Positions 32,042 to 39,755 of a stretch of DNA of 50,092 bases are shown piece by piece. Source of the stretch: a virus; IMG/VR virus record IMGVR_UViG_3300031576_000068, positions 1-50,092 of that record; one strand, written 5' to 3'. The notes under the pieces are model-generated. The model made no database searches, was not told where the DNA came from, and saw nothing but the letters and a program-made list of their open reading frames with translations. The first letter of the stretch is position 1. Each line of letters opens with the position of its first letter. Both the position numbers and the translations under genes were made by a program.

Positions 32042-33973
32042 ATGGAACTAACCACGATCCGCCTCAAGGATTTCCTCTCCCACCGCGACACGATCCTCAC
32101 CTTCGGCACGAAGATCCAGATCGTGCATGGGGCGAACGGTGCGGGGAAGTCGAGCTTGATAGACGCAATCGCCTACGTGCTTCTCGGGGAGCCGCTCCGC
32201 GCCGAGCTGCTCAAGAAGGAACACGGCGAGCTGATCCGCCACGGCGCGAAGGAAGCGACCGTCGAGCTTTCCCTGCCAGGCCTTCACATCGTCCGGACGA
32301 TCACAGCCACCACGCGCACCCTCACACTGGAGCGGAACGGCGAGCCCGTCGTGGGCGGGCAGGATGCGTTGCAGCAAGTCGTCTACGACGCGCTCGGCAC
32401 GTCCGCCCAGGCCCTTCGCACGGCCATCGACTCCGAGCGGTTCCTGCACCTGTCCCCGGCCGAGCGGAAATCGCTCCTGTTCGGGCTGGCGAAGGAGCCG
32501 TTCACGGCCGTGACGATTGCCGAGCGACTTCGGCGCGCTCTTGGGTCTGGCGATTCCGATCTGCCGGTGGGCGGAGTCGCCGAGCTCGCGGCCGCGCAGG
32601 GCTTCCCAGCCGCCGAGAAGCACGCCGTCGAGCAGCGCCGCCAGGCCAAGCGCGACGCCGACGCGCAGGAGGACGTGCTGAGCCACCTGCCCCCGGCCAT
32701 GTTCGCCACGGCCGCCGGCAAGACAATCTCGCTCGAGAACGTGAAGCCCGAGGCGGTCGCCGAGCAGGTGGCGAAGCTCGAGGACGAGCGGGACGCCCTG
32801 GTCGAAGCCCGCGGGGCCCGGGCCCAGGCCGAGCCCGAGGACGTGGAGGCGCTCGAGAAGCGGGCAGAGGAGATGGCTGTCCGCTCGTGCGTTCTGCGCG
32901 GCGAGCAGGCGGGTCTCAAGGGCGGGCGGTTGGCCGACGAGATCCCGGCCCTCATGAGGGAGCGGGACGCTGCGGCGCACGCGCTCGATCTGGCCAGGCG
33001 CTCCCTGGCCGAGGCGCAGGCGGAGCTCAAGGCCACGCCGGCGGACCCGGAGCCGCAGGCCGAGGGCTGCGCGGCCTGCGGGCGGGCCTACGATGCCGAC
33101 GCCCTGGCAGAGGCGAAGAAGCGGCACGCGGGGGTGCTACAGGGCCTCTCCGACCGGCGCGAGCGGTGGGGACTGGCGGTGAAGATGGCGCAGAGCACGC
33201 TCGCCGAGGCCGAGCAGCTGTGCGGGAGCGCGCAGGAAGCCCTCGATCTCACCGAGAAGGGGACCGGACGCGCGAAGGAGATCGAGCGGGAACTTGCCCT
33301 GCTCGCCGAGGAGAAGCCGCGGCTGGGCGAGCGGATCGCGGCGGCGAGGAAGGCCCTAGCGGCGGCGCGTGCCGAGGATCCCACGCCGAAGATCGAGCGG
33401 CTTGACGCGCGGATCGCGGAAGGGCGCCGGATGGTCCGGGCGGTCGAGGACTACCTGGCCGGGCGCGAGCGGTCGGCCGCGGCAAAGGCGGTGATCAAGG
33501 GGGCCCTCGCGCGCGCCGAGCTTTACGACGCGCTTCAGAAGGCCCTCTCGTCTTCAGGCATCCCGGCCGACATTGCGCGGGAGACGATGGGGCCGGTGCG
33601 CGAGCGGATCGACGAGGCTGGGAAGAAGCTCGGGCTCGCCGTCGAACTGACTGACGACTGCGAGGTCCTGATCGAGGGCCGGGACGCGCGGCTCGCCTCG
33701 AAGTCGGAGCGGCTGCGAGCCGGGATCCTCGTGCAGCACGCGGTCTGTCAGGCGGCCGGGCTGCGGCTGCTCCTGCTCGATCTCGATGTGACGCTTGACC
33801 CCGAGATGAAGAAGCTGGTCAACGCGACGGTGGCGGGGATCGCGGGGGCCTACGATCGCGTGATTATCCTGCTCACGATTACTGCCGAGGGTGTCCGGGC
33901 GAGCCGGGGCCAGATCACGAACTGGATCATCTCGGGCGGCGACGTGGAGATGGTTGAGAGGGAGGCGGCGTGA
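32042..33973 (+). CDS. Rad50/SbcC-like ATPase
   Basis: A 643-residue protein. Walker A GANGAGKSS lies at residues 30-38, followed by a long central coiled coil with a CxxC knot (GCAACGRAYDA, near residue 343) as in the Rad50 zinc hook. The C-terminal ATPase half has MGPVRERIDEAGKKLGLAVE and a Walker B-like LRLLLLDLDVTLDPE; the usual catalytic Glu after the Asp is not in its normal place. Such proteins join and resect DNA ends with an Mre11/SbcD-type nuclease. No SbcD homologue is evident nearby, so the small nuclease at 31421 or the RecB-like one at 29176 may cooperate (inference). Confidence 0.85.
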   Translation: MELTTIRLKDFLSHRDTILTFGTKIQIVHGANGAGKSSLIDAIAYVLLGEPLRAELLKKEHGELIRHGAKEATVELSLPGLHIVRTITATTRTLTLERNGEPVVGGQDALQQVVYDALGTSAQALRTAIDSERFLHLSPAERKSLLFGLAKEPFTAVTIAERLRRALGSGDSDLPVGGVAELAAAQGFPAAEKHAVEQRRQAKRDADAQEDVLSHLPPAMFATAAGKTISLENVKPEAVAEQVAKLEDERDALVEARGARAQAEPEDVEALEKRAEEMAVRSCVLRGEQAGLKGGRLADEIPALMRERDAAAHALDLARRSLAEAQAELKATPADPEPQAEGCAACGRAYDADALAEAKKRHAGVLQGLSDRRERWGLAVKMAQSTLAEAEQLCGSAQEALDLTEKGTGRAKEIERELALLAEEKPRLGERIAAARKALAAARAEDPTPKIERLDARIAEGRRMVRAVEDYLAGRERSAAAKAVIKGALARAELYDALQKALSSSGIPADIARETMGPVRERIDEAGKKLGLAVELTDDCEVLIEGRDARLASKSERLRAGILVQHAVCQAAGLRLLLLDLDVTLDPEMKKLVNATVAGIAGAYDRVIILLTITAEGVRASRGQITNWIISGGDVEMVEREAA

Positions 33974-34188
33974 GAGAGAACGAGCCGACCTGCACCTTCG
34001 AAGACTGCGAAGCCATCGCGGAGAGCCCGAAGGCGATCCTCGTAAAGTTCCCGGGCGGTGACGGGCCGGAGGGCGAGCACTGGGTTCCCAAGAGTCAGAT
34101 CCACGACGACTCGGAAGTCTACGAGGCCAGCGGGGCCGGCACGCTCGTCGTGAGCGAGTGGCTCGCGAAGCAAAAGGGGTGGGCATGA
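33970..34188 (+). CDS. Small conserved-looking early protein
   Basis: A 72-residue protein; GTG 33970 overlaps the ATPase stop. The sequence AILVKFPGGDGPEGEHWVPK then SQIHDDSEVYE and LVVSEWLAKQKGW matches a small protein frequently seen in early regions of phages of many hosts (recollection), with no known function. The stop overlaps the next gene. Confidence 0.68.
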   Translation: MRENEPTCTFEDCEAIAESPKAILVKFPGGDGPEGEHWVPKSQIHDDSEVYEASGAGTLVVSEWLAKQKGWA

Positions 34189-34463
34189 CCCGCGCAGCCT
34201 TGGCGAGAGCGGCCCCGAGCCCGAGCCGGCGGGCTTCGAACAAGAGGCACGACGGTCCCTGTCACGGCCGCGACCCGGAAGGCCACGGGCATCGGTTCTG
34301 CGAGTTCGGGAAGGTATGGGCTCCGTTGTTTGAGGAGTACGAACGGTGGCAGGCCGAGCAAGCCGCGCTCCCTCCGTGGGAGCCGTGCCTGTTCTGCGGC
34401 GTGCCGTGTCGGGCGGGTAAGGCGCACGGGTGCGCGGAGACGGAGCGGGGTGAAGGGGGGTGA
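34185..34463 (+). CDS. Cys/His-rich small protein
   Basis: A 92-residue protein from ATG 34185. A cluster HDGPCHGRDPEGHGHRFCEF and a second, CLFCGVPCRAGKAHGC, give many Cys and His, suggesting two zinc sites. Followed by the 306-bp structured gap. Function unknown. Confidence 0.55.
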   Translation: MTRAALARAAPSPSRRASNKRHDGPCHGRDPEGHGHRFCEFGKVWAPLFEEYERWQAEQAALPPWEPCLFCGVPCRAGKAHGCAETERGEGG

Positions 34464-34769
34464 GGCATATCACAGCGCGACTATGTACCCAATGCTGGCA
34501 CTATCACACGGCAAGCGTGGTCTGCATATTACGCCGCCCTCCGGTGTGAGCGGTGGGCCATGAGAGAGATGGACCGACACCGAAACACCAGCGGTGCTGG
34601 CAGGACCCGACCCGTTGCCACACGGCAACCGCATCGGCCTTCGGTCCTTCTCTCTGACGGTCACGGCGGCGCTAGGAATTAGGGGAACGACTGTTCACCC
34701 CTAACGAAACCATGAGGCCGGTAGTGCCAATGCGCCCCGGCTCGTGACCGTCTTCAACGAGGAGGAGCG
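34464..34769. other. 306-bp gap with nested inverted repeats (structured RNA or origin candidate)
   Basis: No gene is visible. Four base-paired elements are: CCAGC/GCTGG (34588-34592 with 34596-34600); GTTGCC/GGCAAC (34614-34619 with 34624-34629); a 10-bp outer stem GACGGTCACG (34656-34665) with CGTGACCGTC (34743-34752); and, inside it, a hairpin TTAGGGGAAC (34679-34688) with GTT plus CCCCTAA (34693-34704, two-base bulge). A good ribosome site (GAGGAGG) for the next gene is at its end. Confidence 0.72.
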
Positions 34770-35123
34770 ATGACCTGGGAGGAGGAGGCGAGGGCGCTGC
34801 TGGAGCGGGCGGCACGTCTCAACGCCGACGCTACGGCAAAGTGGATGTCTCATGCGATGACAGGTAATGAGGCGATCTACAGCGTGCTTATCACTTTGGA
34901 GCAGGATATCCGCGCCTTTCTCGCCAAGCCGCGCGATAGAAACACAACTCCCGGTGGCGGTCAATTCCCCGACACGCCAGGCCCGTCTCCTCCGATAAAA
35001 TCGCCAGAGCCTGAGATACCACAGGACATAGCGCGGGATGCGGTGGAGGTGTGCCGAGAACTATTCGAGGAGCAGACGCAGAACTGGAATCTTGCCCGCT
35101 CCGTCGTCGAGCGGATGGAGTAA
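34770..35123 (+). CDS. Hypothetical protein after the structured gap
   Basis: A 117-residue protein at ATG 34770 after GAGGAGGAGCG. N-terminal helix (WEEEARALLERAARLNADAT), then a Pro-rich linker and a C-terminal helix (ARDAVEVCRELFEEQTQNWN). The region is less GC-rich than earlier genes. No family is recognised. Confidence 0.6.
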   Translation: MTWEEEARALLERAARLNADATAKWMSHAMTGNEAIYSVLITLEQDIRAFLAKPRDRNTTPGGGQFPDTPGPSPPIKSPEPEIPQDIARDAVEVCRELFEEQTQNWNLARSVVERME

Positions 35124-35125
35124 CG

Positions 35126-35422
35126 ATGAGTGAGTCGAATATTATCACACAAATTGACGACCTCATCCACCAAGCCGAAACCGAGCGCAGCCACTACTAC
35201 ACGGCCAATACGCTTAGGATCGCCCGTGTACACTTACTCCGCTCCGAGAGAACGGCGCGCGAGCGGGATGCGCTGCTGAAGGCGGCTAAGATCGCCGCTA
35301 GAACCCTCTTTGACTTCGAGCGCGCTCTGCGCATATTGCGGCACGATATGGCTGCTAAAGCGGCAGCCATCGCAGGAGTCGAAACTGAGAAAGCCATCGC
35401 CGCGTGCGAGAAGGAGACTTGA
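35126..35422 (+). CDS. Helical hypothetical protein
   Basis: A 98-residue protein; ATG 35126 is preferred to an in-frame start at 35051, since that lies within the preceding gene. Coiled-coil-like (QIDDLIHQAETERSHYYTAN, then ERTARERDALLKAAKIAART). The stop overlaps the next start. Confidence 0.58.
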   Translation: MSESNIITQIDDLIHQAETERSHYYTANTLRIARVHLLRSERTARERDALLKAAKIAARTLFDFERALRILRHDMAAKAAAIAGVETEKAIAACEKET

Positions 35423-35691
35423 TGAAGCCCGGAACTCATATTCGACTGCCAGACGGACGTAAGGCTACAGTCGTTTATAACGGGCTTGATGGGGTTGGCA
35501 TCAAGTGGGGGATACACAATCCAGATCCTTCTATCTTTGATGGCACAACAGGTGGAATGTTTGATGATGTTACTCGTCTCGGGATCGATAGGGGCACGTT
35601 CGAGTGGTTCCCCGATGCGATGCTGCGTGATCCTTATCTGTCAGCGGATTTGCCATGTGTAGGTGAGTCCTACACCATCATTGATGGCTAA
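35422..35691 (+). CDS. Small hypothetical protein
   Basis: An 89-residue beta-rich protein from ATG 35422, overlapping the preceding TGA and preceded by GAGAAGGAG. Sequence GTHIRLPDGRKATVVYNGLD then GTFEWFPDAMLRDPY. Base composition is lower in GC than the flanks. Unknown function. Confidence 0.55.
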   Translation: MKPGTHIRLPDGRKATVVYNGLDGVGIKWGIHNPDPSIFDGTTGGMFDDVTRLGIDRGTFEWFPDAMLRDPYLSADLPCVGESYTIIDG

Positions 35692-35718
35692 GCCAGTTCC
35701 GTGCGAGAAGGAGGACGG

Positions 35719-35955
35719 ATGAGCCGGGCGGCGAAAAAGGCGGCTTTCCAGTGGGATGACCATTCATTCCGGCACAGGGATTGTTCAAGTGATTGCTTCA
35801 TGGAGATCATCGACGCCGCCCTCGCCCCCGAGCGGGAAGCGGCGCGGAGGTTGAGGGATACGGCGTTCTCCGTATTGAACACGACGGCTAACTGGAAGAA
35901 CGGCGACCTACGCGAAGCCATCGCCCACTTCGACGCGGTGACTGAAAATGAGTGA
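35719..35955 (+). CDS. Small hypothetical protein
   Basis: A 78-residue protein at ATG 35719 after AAGGAGGACGG. The same 13-base leader (GTGCGAGAAGGAG) stands before this gene and the previous one. Two Cys (HRDCSSDCF) and a helical C-terminus (EREAARRLRDTAFSVLNTT). The HNH gene starts within its last codons. Confidence 0.55.
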   Translation: MSRAAKKAAFQWDDHSFRHRDCSSDCFMEIIDAALAPEREAARRLRDTAFSVLNTTANWKNGDLREAIAHFDAVTENE

Positions 35956-36406
35956 CCTTCCGGTGAGTGTCTTGAGGCGCTTCATGTTGAAAGTGGTCAA
36001 TAATGGGAACTGCTGGGACTGGATTGGCGGCAAGATGACGCGCGGATATGGGAACTTCTCAATCGAAGGCCGACTACATGGAGCACACCGCGTCTCATGG
36101 CAGCTATTTCGCGGTCCTATACCTAGCGACCTGTGGGTTTTGCATCTTTGTGATAGGCCGCAATGTGTAAACCCGGAACACCTGTTTCTAGGCAATCATA
36201 AAAACAACATGGAAGATTGCGCCAAGAAGAAGCGTACCCGCAATGGACGCACACAATCCGATATTCGTCCATGTGGACATATTAGAAGCGCGGAAACTAC
36301 CTACGTTGCAAGCCCACGTTCAAAACATTGCTGGCCATGTCTCCGCGTTTACTGGCGCGACCGTTATTACATACGAAAAGCAGCGGTGATGAAGGAGGAG
36401 CCTTGA
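35948..36406 (+). CDS. HNH homing-type endonuclease (copy 3)
   Basis: A 152-residue paralogue of the HNH genes at 25174 and 27632: NCWDWIGGKMTRGYGNFSIE, GAHRVSWQLFRGPIPSDLWV, HNH core LHLCDRPQCVNPEHLFLGNH, then a Cys group (RPCGHIRS and HCWPC) that differs from copies 1 and 2. It overlaps both neighbours, and the next gene starts with TTG in its stop. This suggests insertion between two genes with restored coupling. Confidence 0.9.
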   Translation: MSDLPVSVLRRFMLKVVNNGNCWDWIGGKMTRGYGNFSIEGRLHGAHRVSWQLFRGPIPSDLWVLHLCDRPQCVNPEHLFLGNHKNNMEDCAKKKRTRNGRTQSDIRPCGHIRSAETTYVASPRSKHCWPCLRVYWRDRYYIRKAAVMKEEP

Positions 36407-36816
36407 CCGAGCCAAACTGGAAAGCCATCGCGGAGCAGGCGGTGGAGGCGCTGCGATTGTGGGTAAATAACGGGCTGCACAGCGGACCGATAACTGGGTC
36501 TAGTAGACTTGCCATCGCCGCCTACGAAGCCGCCACGCACAAGCCGGATGCGGCGGAGAGGGCGATGACCCGAATTTATGATCCGAAATACCACGCGCAC
36601 ATAAGAATGGGCGAAACTTGGAATTCATGGGGAGCGAAAATTATCCGCGAGGAGTACGCCCGCGACCTCGCCGAGCGCGACGCGAGGGACAAGGAGCGGG
36701 AGGAGGCGGTAATGCACTTTCACGACGTCGCCGGGAAGATCATCGGGCTGCGCGCGGGATCTGGATATTCGGCGGTATGTTCCCGGCTCGCCAGGGCCTT
36801 CGGGTGGGAGAAGTGA
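36403..36816 (+). CDS. Hypothetical protein
   Basis: A 137-residue protein. TTG 36403 is chosen: it has GAAGGAGGAG upstream and overlaps the HNH stop (TTGA). An upstream in-frame ATG at 36328 lies within the HNH gene. Helical throughout (WKAIAEQAVEALRLWVNNGL, SSRLAIAAYEAATHKPDAAE, EYARDLAERDARDKEREEAV). Unknown role. Confidence 0.55.
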   Translation: MTEPNWKAIAEQAVEALRLWVNNGLHSGPITGSSRLAIAAYEAATHKPDAAERAMTRIYDPKYHAHIRMGETWNSWGAKIIREEYARDLAERDARDKEREEAVMHFHDVAGKIIGLRAGSGYSAVCSRLARAFGWEK

Positions 36817-37304
36817 GCGCACTCCCCTATCAGACCACGAAAGTCCCGGTTGCGCGCACCCAGGGCGCGATCTTCGAGATGGTCCGCGCGCACGGCGCGA
36901 CGGATTTCATGTTCACGGACGTGAACGATCCGGCCAAGTCCGGCGTGATGTTCGCAGTTCTGTTCGGAAGTAACGGCCCGAAGGTGACGGTGAGGCTCGA
37001 GGCCAGGACGGACGGGATTGTCCGGGAGCTCAGGAAGAAGAGCGGATACATGAACCACGATCCGAAACACGCGACGCCCGAGCAGCGTGAGCGGGCTCAG
37101 ATGATGGCTTGGCGCGTCATGCACGACGAGGTAAAGGCCAGGCTGGTCGCGGTCCGCTACGGCGTGATCGACTTCGTGCGCGCGTTCCTCTCGGACATCG
37201 TGCAGAACGGGAACGGACCGACCCTCGGGGACGTGCTCACCGCGCAAATCGAGAAGGGTGGCGACCCGAGGCGGCTTCTTACAGCTGGAACCGAAGGGGA
37301 GTAG
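36813..37304 (+). CDS. Hypothetical replication-region protein
   Basis: A 163-residue protein; GTG 36813 overlaps the previous stop. Mixed alpha/beta (YQTTKVPVARTQGAIFEMVR, then PKVTVRLEARTDGIVRELRK and MAWRVMHDEVKARLVAVRYG). Similar short proteins occur beside phage replication initiators; no fold is recognised with confidence. Confidence 0.58.
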   Translation: MSALPYQTTKVPVARTQGAIFEMVRAHGATDFMFTDVNDPAKSGVMFAVLFGSNGPKVTVRLEARTDGIVRELRKKSGYMNHDPKHATPEQRERAQMMAWRVMHDEVKARLVAVRYGVIDFVRAFLSDIVQNGNGPTLGDVLTAQIEKGGDPRRLLTAGTEGE

Positions 37305-37353
37305 GCGACGGCGCGAATCACGGCATCATTATGACTTCCCCCCTGCCGTCGCC
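37304..37353 (+). other. 9-bp inverted repeat after 36813 gene
   Basis: GGCGACGGC (37304-37312) pairs perfectly with GCCGTCGCC (37345-37353) around a 32-base loop. No T-run follows, so it is not a clear terminator. It could be a processing or pausing site upstream of the replication gene. Confidence 0.5.
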
Positions 37354-37440
37354 ACGATGTAGCCACAACAGGACCACGACGTACCCACGAAGGCACGGCC
37401 GGCGGCGCGTAGGTGTGGCCGGAGACAGGGGAGGGGGAGG

Positions 37441-38370
37441 GTGGCGCGACAGCGGACGCTGAATCCGGGTTTCTTCGTGAACGAGCAGCTCGCGGCGTTG
37501 GCACCTCACGCCCGGCTACTCTTTGCCGGGCTGTGGACGATTGCCGACCGGGAGGGGAGACTTCGGGACAGGCCGGCGGTGATCCACGGGGCGCTTTTCC
37601 CACACGAACCAGACGTTGATGTTGATGATCTGCTTGATCGGTTAGCAAAATCAGGTTTCATAGCCCGATACTCTGACTGCTCCGCATCATATATAGAGGT
37701 GCTCGCCTGGGCAAAGTATCAGCGGCCACACCACGCGGAAGTATCCAGCAGCATTCCACCTTTTATCCGACCAAAGGTAGGGCGTGGCCCGGTAAAAGGT
37801 AGGGCCGAGCCCGGTAAAAGGCTGTCGCCAACCCGCCTTGATCCGGAATCCGGATCCCTTGATCCGGATACGGAAGAATCAAGATCAAAACCCTTGTCAC
37901 CGGCGCCAGAGAACGGCGCCAGTGACCCTCTCCCTTCGCCCCACGATTGGCTCGAGGCCTGGAACACCACGGCGAAGGCCGGAGGGCTCCGCATGGCCAG
38001 AGCCATGACCGAAACGCGCCGTCGCCTCATCGCGGTCCGCCTCCACGAGCACCCGGACCTCGCGTGGTGGCAGGCCGTCTTCGATCGTCTCGCGCGCTCG
38101 CGATTCGCCCGCGGGGAGAACGACCGCGGCTGGAGCGCCGGGATCGACTTTATGCTCAGGCCGAACACTGCGTTGCGAATTCTCGAAGGCGAGTTCGACG
38201 GCCCAGGAGGCGCCGGCGTGAATGGCGGTGACTCCCGTGGCGCCGGCGCTCGCTCCGAAGCGGCACGGGTCTTCCGCGAGCAGGACGAGGCCCGAGAGAA
38301 CGCGGTGAGCGAGGAGGAGCGGAAAGAGGCAATGGCGAAACTGCGTGGTGTGATCGGCGACACGAGTTGA
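37441..38370 (+). CDS. Replication initiation / helicase-loader-like protein
   Basis: A 309-residue protein from GTG 37441 after GGGGAGGGGGAGG. The N-terminus has a winged-helix look seen in phage replisome organisers: NPGFFVNEQLAALAPHARLL, FAGLWTIADREGRLRDRP, DDLLDRLAKSGFIARY and YIEVLAWAKYQRPHHAE. A variable Pro/Ser-rich linker follows, then a C-terminal helical domain (SPHDWLEAWNTTAKAGGLRM, RLIAVRLHEHPDLAWWQAVF, RGWSAGIDFMLRPNTALRIL) like those of phage O- or DnaT-type proteins. The linker DNA holds iteron-like repeats, as in lambda O (which encloses ori). Confidence 0.75.
   Translation: MARQRTLNPGFFVNEQLAALAPHARLLFAGLWTIADREGRLRDRPAVIHGALFPHEPDVDVDDLLDRLAKSGFIARYSDCSASYIEVLAWAKYQRPHHAEVSSSIPPFIRPKVGRGPVKGRAEPGKRLSPTRLDPESGSLDPDTEESRSKPLSPAPENGASDPLPSPHDWLEAWNTTAKAGGLRMARAMTETRRRLIAVRLHEHPDLAWWQAVFDRLARSRFARGENDRGWSAGIDFMLRPNTALRILEGEFDGPGGAGVNGGDSRGAGARSEAARVFREQDEARENAVSEEERKEAMAKLRGVIGDTS
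37773..37868 (+). repeat. Iteron-like repeats inside the replication gene (origin candidate)
   Basis: A 22-bp repeat (37773-37794, 37795-37816, plus the first bases of a third) is followed by two copies of CTTGATCCGGA (37837-37847, 37858-37868) with ATCCGGAT between. The array falls in the low-constraint linker of the initiator-like protein, the same position as the iterons of lambda O. Confidence 0.62.
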
Positions 38371-38448
38371 CCGCGGTCTGGCATGGATCGCCGTCTCTTG
38401 AAGTAGCCGAAAGAGCAAGCGAATTCGGAAACTGTAGCGGGTGGAAGC

Positions 38449-38817
38449 ATGGAAGTCGTCATCGCCGGCCGCACCGTTCACTTGCCCGACCATGTCTCGA
38501 CCGAGGCCGGCACGGTCTGCCCGCTCTCGGGGATCGAACGCGGCCTGTGCGAGCAGTGGGTGCGGCTGGTGTACCGGGCCCGGGGGACCGAGGCGGTGGA
38601 CGATCCGGGTGAGGACGAGGAGCGGCTGTCCTGGGGGCCGAACTGGATCCCTGCCTGGGCCGTCGACCAGATCGCAGCCGACGCGCTGGCGGTGGACGCG
38701 CTCGAGCAGGTGGCCGAGCACAAGCGCCGGACCGCGAATGACCTCGAGCGTCTGCTCGGCGAGGCGGGGGACGTGCTGGCGAGCGTGTATGGCGGGGGAG
38801 TGTTGTGGGGGCCGTGA
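38449..38817 (+). CDS. Hypothetical protein
   Basis: A 122-residue protein from ATG 38449. Starts with a strand (MEVVIAGRTVHLPDHV), continues helically (CEQWVRLVYRARGTEAVDDP; VDQIAADALAVDALEQVAEH) and ends in a Gly-rich tail. No family is recognised. Confidence 0.58.
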   Translation: MEVVIAGRTVHLPDHVSTEAGTVCPLSGIERGLCEQWVRLVYRARGTEAVDDPGEDEERLSWGPNWIPAWAVDQIAADALAVDALEQVAEHKRRTANDLERLLGEAGDVLASVYGGGVLWGP

Positions 38818-38827
38818 GGAGGAGGGC

Positions 38828-39109
38828 GTGAACGAACCCAATCTAACCTGCGCCGAGGAATTGAAGCGCGAGCGACTTCTTGAAGAACGCGATGCTCTCG
38901 ATGATCACTTTTCCGACCCATACGATGAGATGGACAATTTTTTTTGCTTGGTTCGGGAATTGAAGGAGGCTGTCGAGGCTATGTTCTGCGAGGAATGTCG
39001 GGAGGATCATTTTCAACGGCATCGCGATCGGAAAGCGGATGCTCGCTTGGTAGCATTGGGCCAGGCACTCGGCAAGATGTTTCCCGGACGAAATGCGAGT
39101 GGGCAGTGA
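38828..39109 (+). CDS. Acidic small protein with Cys pair
   Basis: A 93-residue protein; GTG 38828 follows GAGGAGGGC. Rich in Asp and Glu (HFSDPYDEMDNFFCLVRELK), with a CEEC pair near the middle. The stop overlaps the nuclease GTG. Unknown function. Confidence 0.55.
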   Translation: MNEPNLTCAEELKRERLLEERDALDDHFSDPYDEMDNFFCLVRELKEAVEAMFCEECREDHFQRHRDRKADARLVALGQALGKMFPGRNASGQ

Positions 39110-39429
39110 GCGCCAAACCACGCGAGACGGAGCGCGACTTCCAGCGCGCGGTGATCGAGCTCGCGCGGCTGCTCAAATGGCGTGTGGCCCACTTCCGCCA
39201 GGCCAGGACCGCGAAGGGCTGGCGCACGCCGGTCGAGGCGGACGGGGCCGGGTTCCCGGACCTCGTTCTCCTTCGCCGCGAGCGCCAGGTAGTCGCCGAG
39301 CTCAAGGCCGACCGCGGGGTGATTCGGCCAGAGCAGCGGGAGTGGATCGAGGCGTTCAAGGCGGCGGGGGTGGAGGCGCACGTCTGGAGGCCTGAAAATT
39401 GGAGCGAGGTCGAATCGTGCCTGCGATAG
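39106..39429 (+). CDS. VRR-NUC-type nuclease
   Basis: A 107-residue protein from GTG 39106. It matches small VRR-NUC nucleases: RDFQRAVIELARLLKWRVAH, the active site GFPDLVLLRRERQVVAELKA (Asp, then ExK), and EQREWIEAFKAAGVEAHVWR with a final PENW. These PD-(D/E)XK enzymes act as Holliday-junction or branched-DNA nucleases (family knowledge). It may process replication or recombination intermediates before packaging. Confidence 0.88.
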   Translation: MSAKPRETERDFQRAVIELARLLKWRVAHFRQARTAKGWRTPVEADGAGFPDLVLLRRERQVVAELKADRGVIRPEQREWIEAFKAAGVEAHVWRPENWSEVESCLR

Positions 39430-39755
39430 GCGAACGGAACCGCACGTCGCGAACGGAGAGCGGGCTAGGTTCGTGGATCGGTGCCGGCGAATAGCGAGAC
39501 AGCGGGGGAACAGGAGTAACTCAATGCCAGTCGGCGTTTTCAGAATCGCCCTCGCGAGAAGGCATCTCAGGCGAACGGAAACCGGGTCAGGACGGCCCAT
39601 GCGCGCATGCGCACGCGCGTAGCAAGCGGCGTGCCAAGAGGGGATCGACGGATGGGCCACTGCGATCCGATTCCGCTGCGCCACGATCTCGAGCTGGACG
39701 GCTGAAAAATGCAAGACACTGAGGTGGCTCAAGCGGATCGGGAGGGGGTGAGGCG
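39430..39755. other. 326-bp gap with short direct repeats and mini-ORFs
   Basis: No firm gene. Three copies of GCGAACGGA lie at 39430, 39449 and 39571. A 32-codon ORF (39524-39622, after AGGAGT) and two smaller ones (17 and 16 codons) are present but have no motif. ATGCGCGCAT (39599-39608) is a perfect 10-bp palindrome. May hold small peptides or a regulatory RNA. Confidence 0.45.

Noticed and set aside
31918-33405. 495-residue plus-strand frame overlapping the Rad50-like gene
   Set aside because: Arg/Gly/Ala-rich out-of-frame shadow; the Rad50 frame has Walker motifs and a coiled coil.
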